From assembly GCA_001931875.2 (NCBI GenBank), contig MSJH02000623.1, positions 150,637-214,636 of the forward strand: a stretch of 64,000 bases of DNA, in the 5' to 3' direction. The translations under genes were made by a program, and so were the position numbers. Shown one piece after another: positions 38,578-50,531 of this stretch (position 1 is its first letter; every line of letters begins with the position of its first letter). The notes under the pieces are model-generated. The model saw only the letters and a list, made by a program, of their open reading frames with translations. It did not search any database and had not been told where the DNA came from. The DNA is from Byssochlamys sp. IMV 00236 (Eukaryota > Ascomycota > Eurotiomycetes > Eurotiales > Thermoascaceae).

Positions 38578-39470
38578 AACAATACTCGAATCTGTAGGGT
38601 CACCCAAGGCCGGGTCATCGTTAGAAGAACACTCTGAAATCACGGGTAATGAAGGAAGGGTATTCCGGGTCATAGTTCTTTTCGTAGAGAACGAGCTAGG
38701 TATGCATGAGGGGGTAAACAGGCGGGCCAAGCTGTACCTATCGTCAGGTATCAAGAATCGCCACGGTGACTGCCGGCTTGCACAAAACAGGGCCTCAAAA
38801 GCCTCTCTCTGGGTGTCGGGTCGCAACGTCTAGGAGATGACGCACGGCACAGGGCGCTCGACTTGATAAAGGAAAGATTCGAGCTCTGAGGCTGTCGGCG
38901 GCCGGCGAAGATAGGATATGACGGTAACGCGCCGTAGAGGGATCCGGGGGTCGCTCGCGAAGGCGTTTGTTGTCTGTAGACAGATGATGGAGGTGGAAGC
39001 ATTAGGAGCGGTTCACGGCTAAGCTGAGGTGGCTGCATCCGGTTAGCGTGGAAATGAGAAAATGAAGTCAAGAAGGCCACCTCAGAGACACTGTGTTCCC
39101 CAGCCGCCAGCCACGCGTTCAACGGGTCGTTGCTTTCTATGGATCTACTGGGCAGAAGGGGTTCTGGAGGTGCTAGAGCTCTACTTGTCTCAGGGGATAC
39201 AGGGCGTTATTCTTGGTGTTTGGTTTCTCATACTACAGAACGACTAAGCAATGGTGCTGTGCACCCAGACCCGGCCTATTGATGACATCGCCAATATAGA
39301 TTATGACCCGCTTCCCCGGGATTCCAGAGCATACAAAAGCTAGTCTGGCTAACTGCAAAGGGCGTGGTTGAGATGGCTGTATTCCATAAGGCTTCACGGT
39401 AAAAGTTCTTTCATTCTACACCAGGGATATATGTACAGCATCCTCTTCATTCATCACGCACACCACACAT
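38578..39470. other. Intergenic, no gene supported
   Basis: About 0.9 kb upstream of the large gene and downstream of atp17. The leader and promoter of the large gene lie on the left. An open extension of that gene reaches 38826. Confidence 0.5.
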
Positions 39471-40131
39471 TTAGTGAGGGTGGTTCTTGTGGTGGCCTGT
39501 TGAAATTGTCAGTCACAGTTAATCATAATCGCTTTATGGACGTTCTCAGAGTATCACTTACGGAGGTGGAAGTAGTATTCAATACTGTAGCCCATGATGA
39601 GGATAGCACCGATGGCGTGAACCAGGGCTAATTGGTACAAGATCCAGAGTCAGCAGACAATTAACCAGAACATAATAAATTCCTTTTTTTATCACTTACG
39701 CATGCCAGAAGCGTTCTTGCCGCTGAAGTAGCGAGCCTGGTAGCGGCCAATAAGGCCCTGAGGCTTGATCTCGGGGGCAGCACCGCGGGGGAGCTTAGCG
39801 TAGAAGCTCACAACGCGCTCCATACGGGCAGCATCCTGGGCGGCACCAATCGCCTTCTCAATTGTCAGTAATCCAGAGCACAAATGCAGACGGTCCATCA
39901 GATAGGTCATCGGGGCGGCGGTCGGTTAGACGTAGACTGAAGACGGGCTGAGGCGCGCGGATATGAGATGATAATGGGATAGAGGCAGAGGACATGGGGT
40001 TCTCACGTTAGGCGAAGCGATCTGAGCAACGGTTAGCAATGTGAAAGACGGCAGGTTGGAGCGCAATTCCAATGGCTATTTACCTTGGGAGGGATCAAGG
40101 TCGAAAGACCTCGGCGGACAACGTAACTCAT
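39471..40131 (-). CDS. Mitochondrial F1F0-ATP synthase subunit f (Atp17)
   Basis: A small inner-membrane subunit of complex V, about 102 residues, hidden by five short exons: 40131-40084 (MSYVVRRGLSTLIPPK), 40021-40007 (IASPN, only 15 bases), 39853-39700, 39627-39562 and 39496-39471. Conserved text is ARMERVVSFYAKLPRG and PQGLIGRYQARYFSGKN. The single membrane helix is LVHAIGAILIMGYSIEYYF, followed by a basic tail HLRHHKNHPH. The third exon might start three bases earlier (AAG GCG). The protein joins the F0 stator and dimer interface. It shares a divergent promoter with the complex I subunit gene at 40455. Confidence 0.93.
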
Positions 40132-40454
40132 CTTGTCGATCTGTGGGAGGGTTAGTTTCACGGTCACGAGAACCAGCGAGAGTCAATCTAATGTTGGCCT
40201 CTGAATTTGCATACCTGGTTGAAAGACAATTGACCGGGAGCGATCGAAAGTGTTGATGTTGGAGAGAGAGAGGTTGAAGTGCCTGCACGGTCGGCTCTCC
40301 GGATGAACGATCCCTAGCCTCAGAGCCTCACACAGCGCTAAGCCGCATTGGGCGTTGCCTCCATCCCGCCCTACCTCACCTCATCTGTGCTTCCTGGTCT
40401 TGCAGATATCCGTCTTCGACGCTCGACGAGATTTCCGTCCTTGCACCACGCACA
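40132..40454. promoter_or_regulatory. Bidirectional promoter of two oxidative-phosphorylation genes
   Basis: 323 bases separate the start codons of atp17 (minus) and the complex I 21 kDa subunit (plus). It has one CCAAT box in reverse orientation (ATTGG at 40347-40351), the core of HAP-complex sites that are known to control fungal respiratory genes. Whether it is used is inference. Confidence 0.6.
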
Positions 40455-41243
40455 ATGTCTTTCCTACGGGTCAGAAGCTCTGCCTGCTTCCGAGTGGGCA
40501 GGCTCACGGCGCCTGTGAACGCCCGCTTCATTCAGAGTTCCTCTGAGGGTCCTTCTTCCGACAAGAATATCAAGACCAGCCCTGCGGATGCGCCTACGAC
40601 GCCCCCGAAGGAGAGCTCCTTGATCCGAAAGGAGACTCCCGCGGAGGCAATGGCTCGTCACCAGCCAGACTACGATGCTACTATCGACTTCTGCACATCG
40701 TACGGATGCCGCCCTTGACGCCCGGAGCAATTCATGACTAACCGTCCTTTTTCTCGCAGGACCTTCTCCCCCGTCCCTAAGCGCGTCATGGATGGCAGCG
40801 AGCCTGGCGAGTCCGTCGCTGCCGCTGTCCTGTCTGGTGCCCCGACGGATCTGCAGGCCCGAACTGTGAGGTATGGACGAGAGTTGAACCGAATGGGAGA
40901 CTGGTCTTCTGGCTGACCACACATGCTGTACAGAATCTACCGCCCTACCAAGCCAGCTACTCAGTCTGGCACATGGCACAGCCACCACTGGCGCATGGAC
41001 TGGGATGTTCTTCCCAAGGGCCACCGCTGGGAGAACCCTCTGATGGGCTGGCAGTCGTCCGCCGATTACATGCAGGGCACCCACCTGAACTTCAAGAGCA
41101 AGGAGGATGCCATCCGGTTCGCCCAGAAGCAGGGATACGAATACTTTGTGCAGGAACCCCAGGAGCGGAAGTTCAAGCCCAAGTCTTATGCGAACAACTA
41201 CCTCCATCAGCCGAAGAAGCTCAAGGTCGTCCACACCAAATAG
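40455..41243 (+). CDS. NADH:ubiquinone oxidoreductase 21 kDa subunit (NDUFS4-type)
   Basis: A 221-residue accessory subunit of respiratory complex I. Exons: 40455-40699, 40760-40870 and 40934-41243. The N-terminus is Arg/Ser-rich and looks like a mitochondrial presequence (MSFLRVRSSACFRVGRL). The NDUFS4 core is visible as RTVRIYRPTKPATQSGTW followed by WRMDWDVLPKGHRWENPLMGW, then SKEDAIRFAQKQGYEYFV and a C-terminal KPKSYANNY. These are standard ETC complex I signatures. The protein sits at the N-module/Q-module border of the matrix arm. It is divergent from atp17. Confidence 0.95.
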
Positions 41244-42535
41244 ACGCCCCATGTCCCTCTATCCATCATGTATGTACATAACAGCAAGTTTTCATTGTGT
41301 TAGAACCGAAGTGCATTTTGTGTTCGCCAAGCCTGGTGCATTCTCTGCATAAATCTCAGCAACTGGAGTCGATGGCGAGTAGACAAAGCGTTTCATGAGC
41401 AGACAATCAGATGGCGCTCCCGGATAGCCCTCTAGCCCAGTTTGGTTGAAAGATGTTTCGAAAGACTGTTGGGAACGGATTTCCTGTTGTACTTGAACAT
41501 CAGCTGACAGCCAAGAAGGATCAGCACTTTGGGTGAACTGGCAGATCCATCCACGTGCTGGGTGTTTGTATGAAAATCATGGCATAGTCAGGAAGCTGTC
41601 CATCATGTCATCTCACACGGACCCTATCTTGCGAGCGCCACCAGTAGTGTGTGTTCCACGTGAGGACAGAGTTGTATCACATGTACGGAACTTGGTTTGG
41701 ATGAGATATTTTGGGATATATTTACTGTGCATCTATCGAGAGGGATTGTTGGCCCGTGATATTGTCGCGATATAGACTGCTGTGTGTATCAGAAGTATAT
41801 GGTACTATGTAACAACACGGTGATTGGCCTCGTGTTGGGTGGTTTCGCGTGACTTTCCATGGCGTAATATGTAGGATCCAAGCAGATGATCAATTGCATT
41901 CGCAATGGCTAGACTGGATGATAGTGTCCACGCCGTGCTCTGGATGCTACTACTATTCCACTCCTCGCCCGACTCTCCATCCCTCGCTGTCTTCTCCCAG
42001 GCCTTTCTCCACGGGGCGGGAGACATCACGTGCGGGGCTGGCGGGCGGATGGCGGGGTGGGGGAAGTGAAGGGCCCATGATGGAAGCTGTCGACGTTCGC
42101 GGCGTTGCTCTGACTGTCCAGTCCGCTCCCGTTGAAAGACGAGTCGATGGTCGATGATCGTTCAGGACTCGCAACGGGCATTTCTTTTCCCTGTTCATCC
42201 GTGCCTGATCGGGACGCACGTGAAGTTGGCTGGTGTCCCAGGCACGTTTTGAGCATTCCGCATCCGCCGCCTGTCAGACGAGGACTTCTCTCTGAGATTC
42301 GAAATTCGAGATCCTACCTACAATCCCTGACCAGCAGCCGGGATTTCCAGAGCTCTGCGGACTCATCGAGCTGCTGGAGTTTCGTCCACCCCTGCCACCA
42401 GCACAGCTCGAGGTGTTTGACAGCAAGGGAGACCAAGTTGAACATCAATTGAGGCGCAACCCCCCGCGGCCCAGGCCCCCTCTTCATGCGGCTCTGGCCG
42501 ATCGATCTGGGTGAAAGCGTCCTCTCGACATAACA
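41244..42535. other. Intergenic, no gene supported
   Basis: 1.3 kb between the complex I gene and snf4. The right half is GC-rich and open on both strands, which explains several long but featureless frames. The snf4 leader and promoter are expected here. Confidence 0.5.
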
Positions 42536-44218
42536 ATGGCGGACGATGCCCTCGATCGAGATGCGCCCGCGGAGTCTCAGCAGAGCGCAAAATCGGGCCT
42601 GTCCCCGACCTCCAGCAGTGACAGCGAGCAGAGTGTTGGCAGCAACAGCAACGGCGATCCGAGTCGTACCCTCGCTAGAGCTGGTCACGAGGGTTTCGTG
42701 CAGCCGTCTTCTTACTTGCGGCCGCAAGCCCATTCCCATCCAGTGACGCCGGCGCAACCCGAGAGAACTATCGACCGTGAAGAGCGACTGGGTCTGGTGA
42801 GCTTCCCAATCCTCCTTTGTGTCTGATTATTGCTTTTTCTCTCTGCGCGGAGCCATCTCCACGCCAGTCTGGACGTCTCTACCCCCCTGGCGCAGGCTGA
42901 GGAAGCTCTCTCCAACCCCGGATGTCCCGGTCCAGCTATGAGTGGGGACGGACTATCACGATAGATGAGCACCCCCGCGCCAGGCATCCAGCAGAGCAGA
43001 TGCGCTTCAGCCCGACCGGATGATGGAGCTAACGAGTTCTTGTTACAGCGTGCGATTCGAGACTTTCTCAAGGTCCGCAACAGCTACGATGTGCTTCCGC
43101 TCAGTTTCCGACTGATCGTCTTCGATACCTCGCTCTCCGTCAAAGAGAGCTTAAATATCCTCATTCAGAATGGCATGTGTTCTTCGGAGATCTCCAGCCC
43201 CTCCGGGGATATCATCTATTGGACAAGATATACTGACAGAAAAGTGTCCGCGCTGTAGGCATTGTCTCTGCACCGTTATGGGACTCCAAGACGTCCACCT
43301 TCGCCGGTCTGCTGACCACGTCCGATTATATTAATGTTATCCAGTATTATTTTCAGAATCCCGCCGCCCTAGATCAGATCGATCAATTTCGACTGTACAG
43401 CCTGAGAGGTGGGTCGCCGTCTATGCAAGTCCTTTAAGATGAACAGGAGTCTCACATTGATCTGCAGAAGTGGAAAAGGCACTTGGCGTTGCACCTCCAG
43501 AGACGATATCGATTGATCCCGAACGACCACTCTACGAAGCATGCAGGCGTATGCTTGACTCGAGAGCTCGAAGAATACCGCTTGTATCCAATGACAGCCA
43601 GACAGATAGGTCACTGGTTGTCAGCGTCGTGACTCAGTATCGAATCCTTAAGTTCGTAGCGGTCAACGTTGGTGACACGCAAAAGCTGCGGAAGCCCTTG
43701 AAAGAGCTCCGTCTGGGCACATATGATAACATTGTAACGGCATCAATGGAAACTCCGGTCATTGACGTTATCCATAGCTTGGTTGAGCGTAGCATATCCA
43801 GTGTTCCGATCGTCAATTCCGAAGGTAAAGAGCACAGGTTCCTTCTCCTCAGATTCTTATTGACCATGCTCAGGAGTCGTATACAATGTTTTCGAGGCGG
43901 TCGATGTCATCACTCTGATCAAGGGCGGTGTATACGACGATTTGAATCTAAGCGTGGGTGAAGCGTTGAAGAAGCGCTCTCCAGTAAGTGCGGTGCTGCC
44001 ATCGACGCCCACGGCCCGCTGACTTGGAACTCTAGGACTTCCCGGGCATCTATACTTGTTCGGCCGAGGACGGCCTCGATACCATCTTCGACACGATCCG
44101 CAAATCCCGCGTTCACCGTCTCGTCGTGGTCGACGATCACTTCCGGTTAAAGGGAGTCCTCACGTTGAGTGACATACTACATTACATTCTGCTAGAAGGC
44201 GAAAATGATGAATTGTGA
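42536..44218 (+). CDS. AMP-activated protein kinase gamma subunit Snf4
   Basis: A 394-residue regulatory subunit of the Snf1/AMPK energy-sensing kinase. Six exons: 42536-42796, 43049-43172, 43259-43408, 43468-43824, 43874-43983 and 44036-44218. The first 85 residues are a polar fungal extension. Four CBS motifs follow: around [56 protein letters not shown], and [18 protein letters not shown], each ending in hydrophobic strands such as [15 protein letters not shown] and [14 protein letters not shown]. Intron 2 starts with GC (AATG|GCATGT) and ends in GTAG; this GC-AG intron is forced by the conserved [13 protein letters not shown] join. Confidence 0.95.
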
Positions 44219-44872
44219 TCATGATGTAAAGGTTATACGCATGGAACGGGCGTTTGTCGGGTTGGAGTTAGAAACCCAATGCATGAAATATTGGCTCTGG
44301 ATCATGACTGCATAGTTGAGTCGGCCATGCCTAATCCAGTGATACACCGGAAAGGCAACAATTGATGTTTGAACAAAAGCAATGACCGGCTAGCGTCTCC
44401 TCGCGTCGGGACGTATCTAGGAGATACTTGGTATTGTTCGTCCTTTTCCGGTACTTAGATGGTCAATGAAGTTCTTTCGGTCCTTTCCGATCTCTGTTCA
44501 CTTCTGCGGCTTCTTACTCTGATGCTAAGCGTCTAGAGTGACGAAGTCAAGTCACAAACAACTACAAGGTCGCAGATCCAATCTATCGCCGAAACCATGA
44601 ATTTCAGATTCCTTTCTCACTGGAAGGACCCATAGTACGTACGGTTTCTTCGATGGATGTATACTGAAATGTTGGCGCGGGTGGTTTTGTTCGCTGATCC
44701 ATCTTGAGGTTGAGGTAGAGCTCCGTCGTGCCTTCCGAGTACGACAAGTTGTAGTTTCCAAATCGGGAAGTGGCGGGAGAAGTACCACAGAGCATGAGAT
44801 CAACCTCGGATGTCCAAGTTTCTCAATCGACATTGCTAATCTCAATGGAGAACGGTCAAGCCTGTCACGAAT
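44219..44872. other. Intergenic, no gene supported
   Basis: 654 bases between snf4 and the RhoGAP-like gene on the same strand. No recognisable coding segment. Confidence 0.5.
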
Positions 44873-47230
44873 ATGGGCCTTCTGGACAGTCTCCCATTCA
44901 TCTCATCGCTCTATGGCAGCGACAAGAACGCACCGGTTAAGCGATCATGGTCCAGGATCTCCCGTACGCACTCAGATGTCGTCCCGCTCAACCCTAATTC
45001 CTCCACAACAGAAGAGGCTCCAGTTCTACCTCAGGCGTTGGACCTACAGCTCGCAAACACGTTACTGAGCAGGGCAAGCCAGCATCATCTCCAGAAGGTT
45101 TCTGGCAGACAAAACGTTAATGATGTCGACGAAGCTCAACCGAAAGACGAAAATATCTCCCCTAGAGATCCTGAACTCAGCAAGCATACATCTGATGCGT
45201 CTAAGAGGTTGAAGCCAACAGATTCAGGTTATGAAGAACTCGACCCAACTACTCCTGTCCAGACCAGTGGTTCCAAGAACTCGAAAAGATCCAGAAGGCT
45301 GGAGGGTCTGAAGAAGCTGCTCAGTCGTCACAAATCGCAAGAGCAGCAGATGCCAACTGAGATCCGGGTCGTTTCTGTGCAGCCTGAGGCTAATGAGATA
45401 GGCGACGAGGGCAGCAGAAGATCAAAATCTTCTCAAAGCCATATCGATACGCACGATGTTGAAGTCCAAGAGAAAGAGAACAAGGAGCCGCAGATACCAG
45501 GAGCGGACTTCCGGCTAGATGAGCCTTCTGAACCGCGAAAGGTCAGCGATCAAACTATCCTGTCCTTGGAGTCTGATAAGACAAGTGTAACTGTCTGCCG
45601 TCGACCTTCGAAACATGCGTCAAGTCCGATAGCCACGGTTGATAGAAACTACATGTACCAGAACCCATTCGAGGATGTCAGAGAAGCCTCGCATTCTCAA
45701 ACGGAATCCAATCCCTTTACGGACCGGCCAGCATCCTCTACTCACTCCACAAGACTGTCGAGTTCTGCATACAGCGACTCTGACGGCCAGCGGATTAATT
45801 ATACAGAACCTCTATCTGTGACGCCAAAGGAACCGATCATCCACCGTCGTTCCTCAAAGAAACCAAGTATCTCGCAAGAGGATCTGCGTCAGCGATCTTT
45901 TGCGGCTGGCAACCTTCAATTGAGGCAGTTCGGTCAGCGACGAGCTGCCATCGAATACAACAGGATGGCAGCGAAATTGCACCTACATCCTTTACCTCTG
46001 GGCTGTCTGAATTATCCTATGTGTGGTAAGTCAACAGGGACTGTTTGGTGTTGCGGAGATAGCTAATGAAGTCTAAAGATGACCCTCTCCTCAATGAAGG
46101 CCGAGGACCGAAGCGTAAGGATGCTTTCTTGCGCAAGATCCGTAGCATGCGCTCAAGCCTGGCCCTCAGGTCGGCCCAGCGAAGCCCCGGGGGAAGGACT
46201 CTGAGGCGGATCAAGACGCTGGCCAACCTGACCAATCGATCCTGTCAGATGGACTCGCTTAAAGGCAAGAGCCTAGAAACGATCGCTCGTCTGGGAGGGC
46301 ACAGCTTCCTTACTCTACCTGCGGACTTTGCTCCGTGCACTCTCAGACTGCCTGTCTGTATTGTAGCGACGGCTTCTTATTTAAAATGTTATGGTAACCC
46401 TCTCCATCAGAGCTCTACTGGATCCTACGATACAAGCTGACATGGCGTGTACAGCTCCCAAAGCACGAAACATGTTCTTGGACTATGGGGACCTGAAAGC
46501 TGCTGCTCGAATGTACGACCATTATGCTAATCAAGTACTGTCCGCTGAGAAAGAGAAGATTAAGATTGACGTGACTATGAGAGAATGCAATCTCCCATCT
46601 GATTCTATTGGCTCTGATAAGGACTACCTATTCAATGAAGGATTTCACGTCCGCAGTGTTGGATGCGTTTTCAAGCAATTGTTGGCTGGTTTGCCTGGCG
46701 GTATCCTGGGCTCCACAGAGCTGTATCGAACACTAGTTGATATCTATGAGCGACGTTTCTTCGATGCTGAAGTAGATAGTTCTGAGAGCCGCCTCGGTGG
46801 CATGTCGTCGGCTGCTTCGATGAGGATTAAGGTCATCACACTGGCAATACTGGCATTTACAAGCGAAATGCAGCTTGCGCTTATCTGTGCAGTATTTGGC
46901 CTGTGCACCCTGCTGCTTCATGAAACGGAGCGCCTGGTTGAGATCGAGAAACAGATGATGAGCGAGACATGTGCAGGGGCCAGCCTTGCAGGGCTGTTAG
47001 ATATGGAGCATCTGGCTCGTGTGTTTGGTCCGCTTCTCACCAGCGCCACTACTTCCGCAGGCCATGATCCCTTTGTCGATATCGAACGGGAAATCCAAGG
47101 GGAAAGGGTGGCAGTCATGCTGATCGAGAACTGGCGGAGCGTCAGTAGACAATTGAGGGTGTGGGAGGTGTTCCGGCATCCTGCCGGGGCCGGACGGCCT
47201 CCATCGAGGGTATGCGAGGAGAAAGAATAA
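44873..47230 (+). CDS. RhoGAP-like domain protein
   Basis: A 747-residue protein from three exons: 44873-46025, 46079-46393 and 46455-47230. The first 380 residues are polar and serine-rich. The C-terminal part resembles the fungal branch of RhoGAP folds: ADFAPCTLRLPVCIVATASYL opens the domain, GDLKAAARMYDHYANQVLS follows, then EGFHVRSVGCVFKQLLAGLP matches the conserved helix of GAP domains, and RIKVITLAILAFTSEMQLAL with FGLCTLLL ends it. The usual arginine finger context (GIFRVSG) is replaced by NMFLDYGD, with no Arg at that place, so GAP activity is doubtful. It may act as a scaffold for Rho-type GTPases. Confidence 0.75.
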
Positions 47231-47720
47231 ATGGACAGTGATAAAAGGCAGCTCATCAAAGAACTTCCTGAGGGTCTAGACGATAGTCGGTCTGATTAAA
47301 AGGTCGTGGCGGTTATAACAGCTGTATGTGATATTTATATCATTAGAAACGCGTGATGAGTCTGTCCTATCAAAGCTGGAAATCCAAAGAAGTGATTCCT
47401 TTTCCTATACTTGATGCCTTCACCAAAGTGAATGGCTCTTCTTTCCTCGCGAACAGCAGCAAGAGCCTGACTAATCCACCAAGCCTCCTAAAGCCTCCGC
47501 TACCTACAGACTCAAGAATCCTACTGTATCACATTATACATGTTCATATTCATCGCCTGGATAACCTCGTAATCTATAGTAGTAAAATCGAAACAGGAGT
47601 TTTACAGAGTAGTTACAATCCAATATCCCATTTGGAATCCAAATTTGACAGCTCTCTTCTCATTCTATGTCCATATATATGAATATATATAAACTATGGA
47701 TATATATAATGCGTTCTGTG

Positions 47721-47759
47721 TCTGTCTATCTATCCATCTATCCATCTATCTATCTATCT
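47721..47759. repeat. (ATCT)n microsatellite
   Basis: Interrupted run of CTAT/CCAT tetranucleotides. Confidence 0.85.
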
Positions 47760-47894
47760 GTTCACTACTGCTTCTACCATAGTTACCCTACTGTTTCTTT
47801 TCTCCCCGAGATATAAATACCTTTCTCCCTATTTAGGAATTTGCACATTCGGAATTTACAGAGGGATGTATTTGTTAACTAAGTTACTACTCTG

Positions 47895-47928
47895 TAGGTA
47901 GGTAGGTAGGTACGTAGGTAGGTAGGTA
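47895..47928. repeat. (GGTA)n microsatellite
   Basis: Run of GTAG/GGTA units with one GTAC variant. Confidence 0.85.
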
Positions 47929-48183
47929 GAACCGGATATGATCGACCAGTAGTACTCTATGGGGTGTTAGTATTATTATTATACGGACGGAGTACTTAGG
48001 TATAGTTATAGAGTACAGATTAGCTAACATACTTAGAATGTAACTAACTACTGTATGTTGGTTAGGTAGGTACTCGGAGTTAGGCTACGATTTAGGTTAG
48101 TTGGATTTCCCGTGTCTGTTTTTTTTTGGGATGTTTGTGATTCTCTTTGTGTCTCAGGTAGATATTTAAGTTAACTGGTCAGT

Positions 48184-48209
48184 TGGTTAGTTAGTTAGTT
48201 AGTTAGTTA
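48184..48209. repeat. (GTTA)n microsatellite
   Basis: About six tandem GTTA units. Confidence 0.85.
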
Positions 48210-50531
48210 TTCCGAAATGGTGCTGATAAATGTAATCTAATAAGTAGGAACTTGATACGTTCGAGGGACCGAGGAAATCACACCATACAGAAAGAATACT
48301 CAGATTACGGGAGCTGGTCACGTCAGATCACATAGTTACTTACAGGGTAATTAATTAACTATCTATCTATCTGCTTGCATAATTCAAGTATGATATGATG
48401 GACAATAATGGATGTTTACGAGTATTTAATTAGATACTTTTCCTTTTTTTTTATGTATGTACTTCTTCCCGTCTTTATTTTTATTATGGAGACGGAGACC
48501 ATGGTGTGACGGGGTATGAGCCAAAAAAGGGCAATCAGCGCACTGATCTATGGCTGAGTTGAGACACGCTCCAGGGCGCACTTCCGATTTGGGACAGTAT
48601 CTATCCGTCGAAACTAATAATAATAATTTGTGATCATCGTAGAAAGAAACTCGGATGTGATGATGGTGATGCACGGGGAGGTGGTTCTCGGGAGAAGATG
48701 ATTATTATCTATGGTGATTACTCCGTACACTGCCACGCGGCATTGTTCTACTACGTACTACTCCGTACTGTTGCGACATCAACAGCCAAGTTCTAGTTCT
48801 AGCTAGGATGAAGAAAGTTGGTTTGGGTCTGGTGCTGTGCCGCACAACCGTCAACGAGGGGAGGAATGAATGGCTGGGAGACTGGTTATCGGTCTCTTGG
48901 TATACTAGTTATAGATCGGCACGAATCACGCTTGGATGCTGGATAGATTCCCTCCTGCATGGTCCCGCAGTACCATAGACCAATCTGGTCGTGATGATAG
49001 CGCCTCTTGGTTGTTGTTGAGAAGAATCTGCTCAACAGTGTCAGCACAACTTGTTCCAGCCAAAGAAGGGAGTTCTTCTCTGGCTGGCGAGGTAGGACTC
49101 GGGACTGCTTGCGAGGAAGCGAAGCTTGGAGGCTGGAACAAGCTGCGATAGATACTTAGCTGATTAGCGAGAACGACTGGCTTTCTTAGCGATGGTCATC
49201 CCCCTGTTCGAATCCACTAGAAGGATCCCTAATGGGGAGCAGCTTCAGGGCCCAGCGCGGTAGTCGTCCATCGGGCGTGCTGCAACCTGCACGAAATCCA
49301 AGGAAACCGGACAAGATGGCCTAGACAACATCGCCTGCTGAGAATGTGATTCCGTCAAAACCCACCCAGTCAGCAGTAGTTGATGGGAGTCGCAGAGGTA
49401 TCCGATCCCCGCCGACAGTCGCACGGAGATGTGACCGGGTGCAGTGGAGGTGCAGACAGCAGAGTATCTAGTAGTCTAGTACTAACTAGAAAAAACCAGA
49501 GAAAGAAAGAAAAGAAGAGCCTCAGCCAAGGCTGATCGAGAGTATCACTTTTGGCTTGTCCTGCCAGGTTTCTCTGTATAGTATTCTTGGCGCAGGCGTT
49601 GTCCCTGACAGCAACCAGGCCCTCTTCTGCCCCTCTCGTCCCCGAGACAGCTTGCTCAGGGACGGTGAATCCAGACGAATGGGAAACCGCAAGCGGGGGA
49701 CGGGCGAGAAGCAAGGCGATCAGCTCGTTTTCTCTTCTTCTGTCTTGCCCATCTCCACACTCGACAGAGATTGTTACCTGTCGAAGGAACTGGCGGGATG
49801 ATCGAAAGGGACCGCCAAACTGGCCCGCCAAATCCTCCGGGCACGTGCCGATCGCCAAGTGCCCGCGAGACATTCGTCGTTGCAGAGACAGTTCGACCCC
49901 GTAACGGACATCGTGCACATCGCGTCTCGCAACTGTCAGACATGACCAGACGGGTCGTAGATATCGCTCGAAACGGGCCCAAGCGGTCCCTGAGACCCCG
50001 ACCCGACAGCGCTGATTCTGGCTCCAGAATCTCCAGAAGAGGGAAGGCCACCAGCGAGCTTCCCAGGACGGCAGCGTGTGTTTCACGAAAGAGTCTTCTG
50101 CTTCCCAAGATAGAAGGATGCGACAGCAGAGGCAGGTTGAACGTCAGCTGTAGACGATCATTGAGCGGGATGGAGGAGATAAATGTTTTGGCCTCGTGTG
50201 GCCCCTTAATTTGGGGGCATGGTCTTTAACTGGTCTGGTTCCCTTTGTAGTTGATGTTATTTGATTTTATATCCCAATCTGGCATTGTGCTTCTACTTCA
50301 GGTCTCTCTCTCTCTGTTGTAATTATTCCCTTTTATTATTGTTCTAAGAGGCTGGTCACTCTTTTTGTTCCTCATATCAAGTCCTTCTATTCTTTGATTA
50401 CTCACGTTTTTTTTTCAACATTTACCCCGTTGCTTGCCAACGCATTCAAAAGAAACAAAGGAAAAAAGAAAAGAAGAATATATACATACCATTCACGGTT
50501 CAATAAAGAACCACTTACATCTGAAGACATC

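Larger units (their letters stand above)
47231..50531. other. 3.3-kb gene-free stretch
   Basis: Between the RhoGAP-like gene and the secreted peptide-precursor gene. The left half is AT-rich with several tetranucleotide repeats (listed separately). The right half (about 49.3-50.2 kb) is GC-richer and open on both strands, giving frames up to 238 codons that have no family features and look random. The long leader and promoter of the secreted gene probably lie here. Confidence 0.5.

Noticed and set aside
40464..41252. 262-codon minus-strand frame
   Set aside because: Complete shadow of the NDUFS4-type gene.
49370..50086. 238-codon minus-strand frame in the gene-free stretch
   Set aside because: Overlapped by long frames on the opposite strand in GC-richer DNA, low complexity, no domain, no consistent codon use; likely chance.
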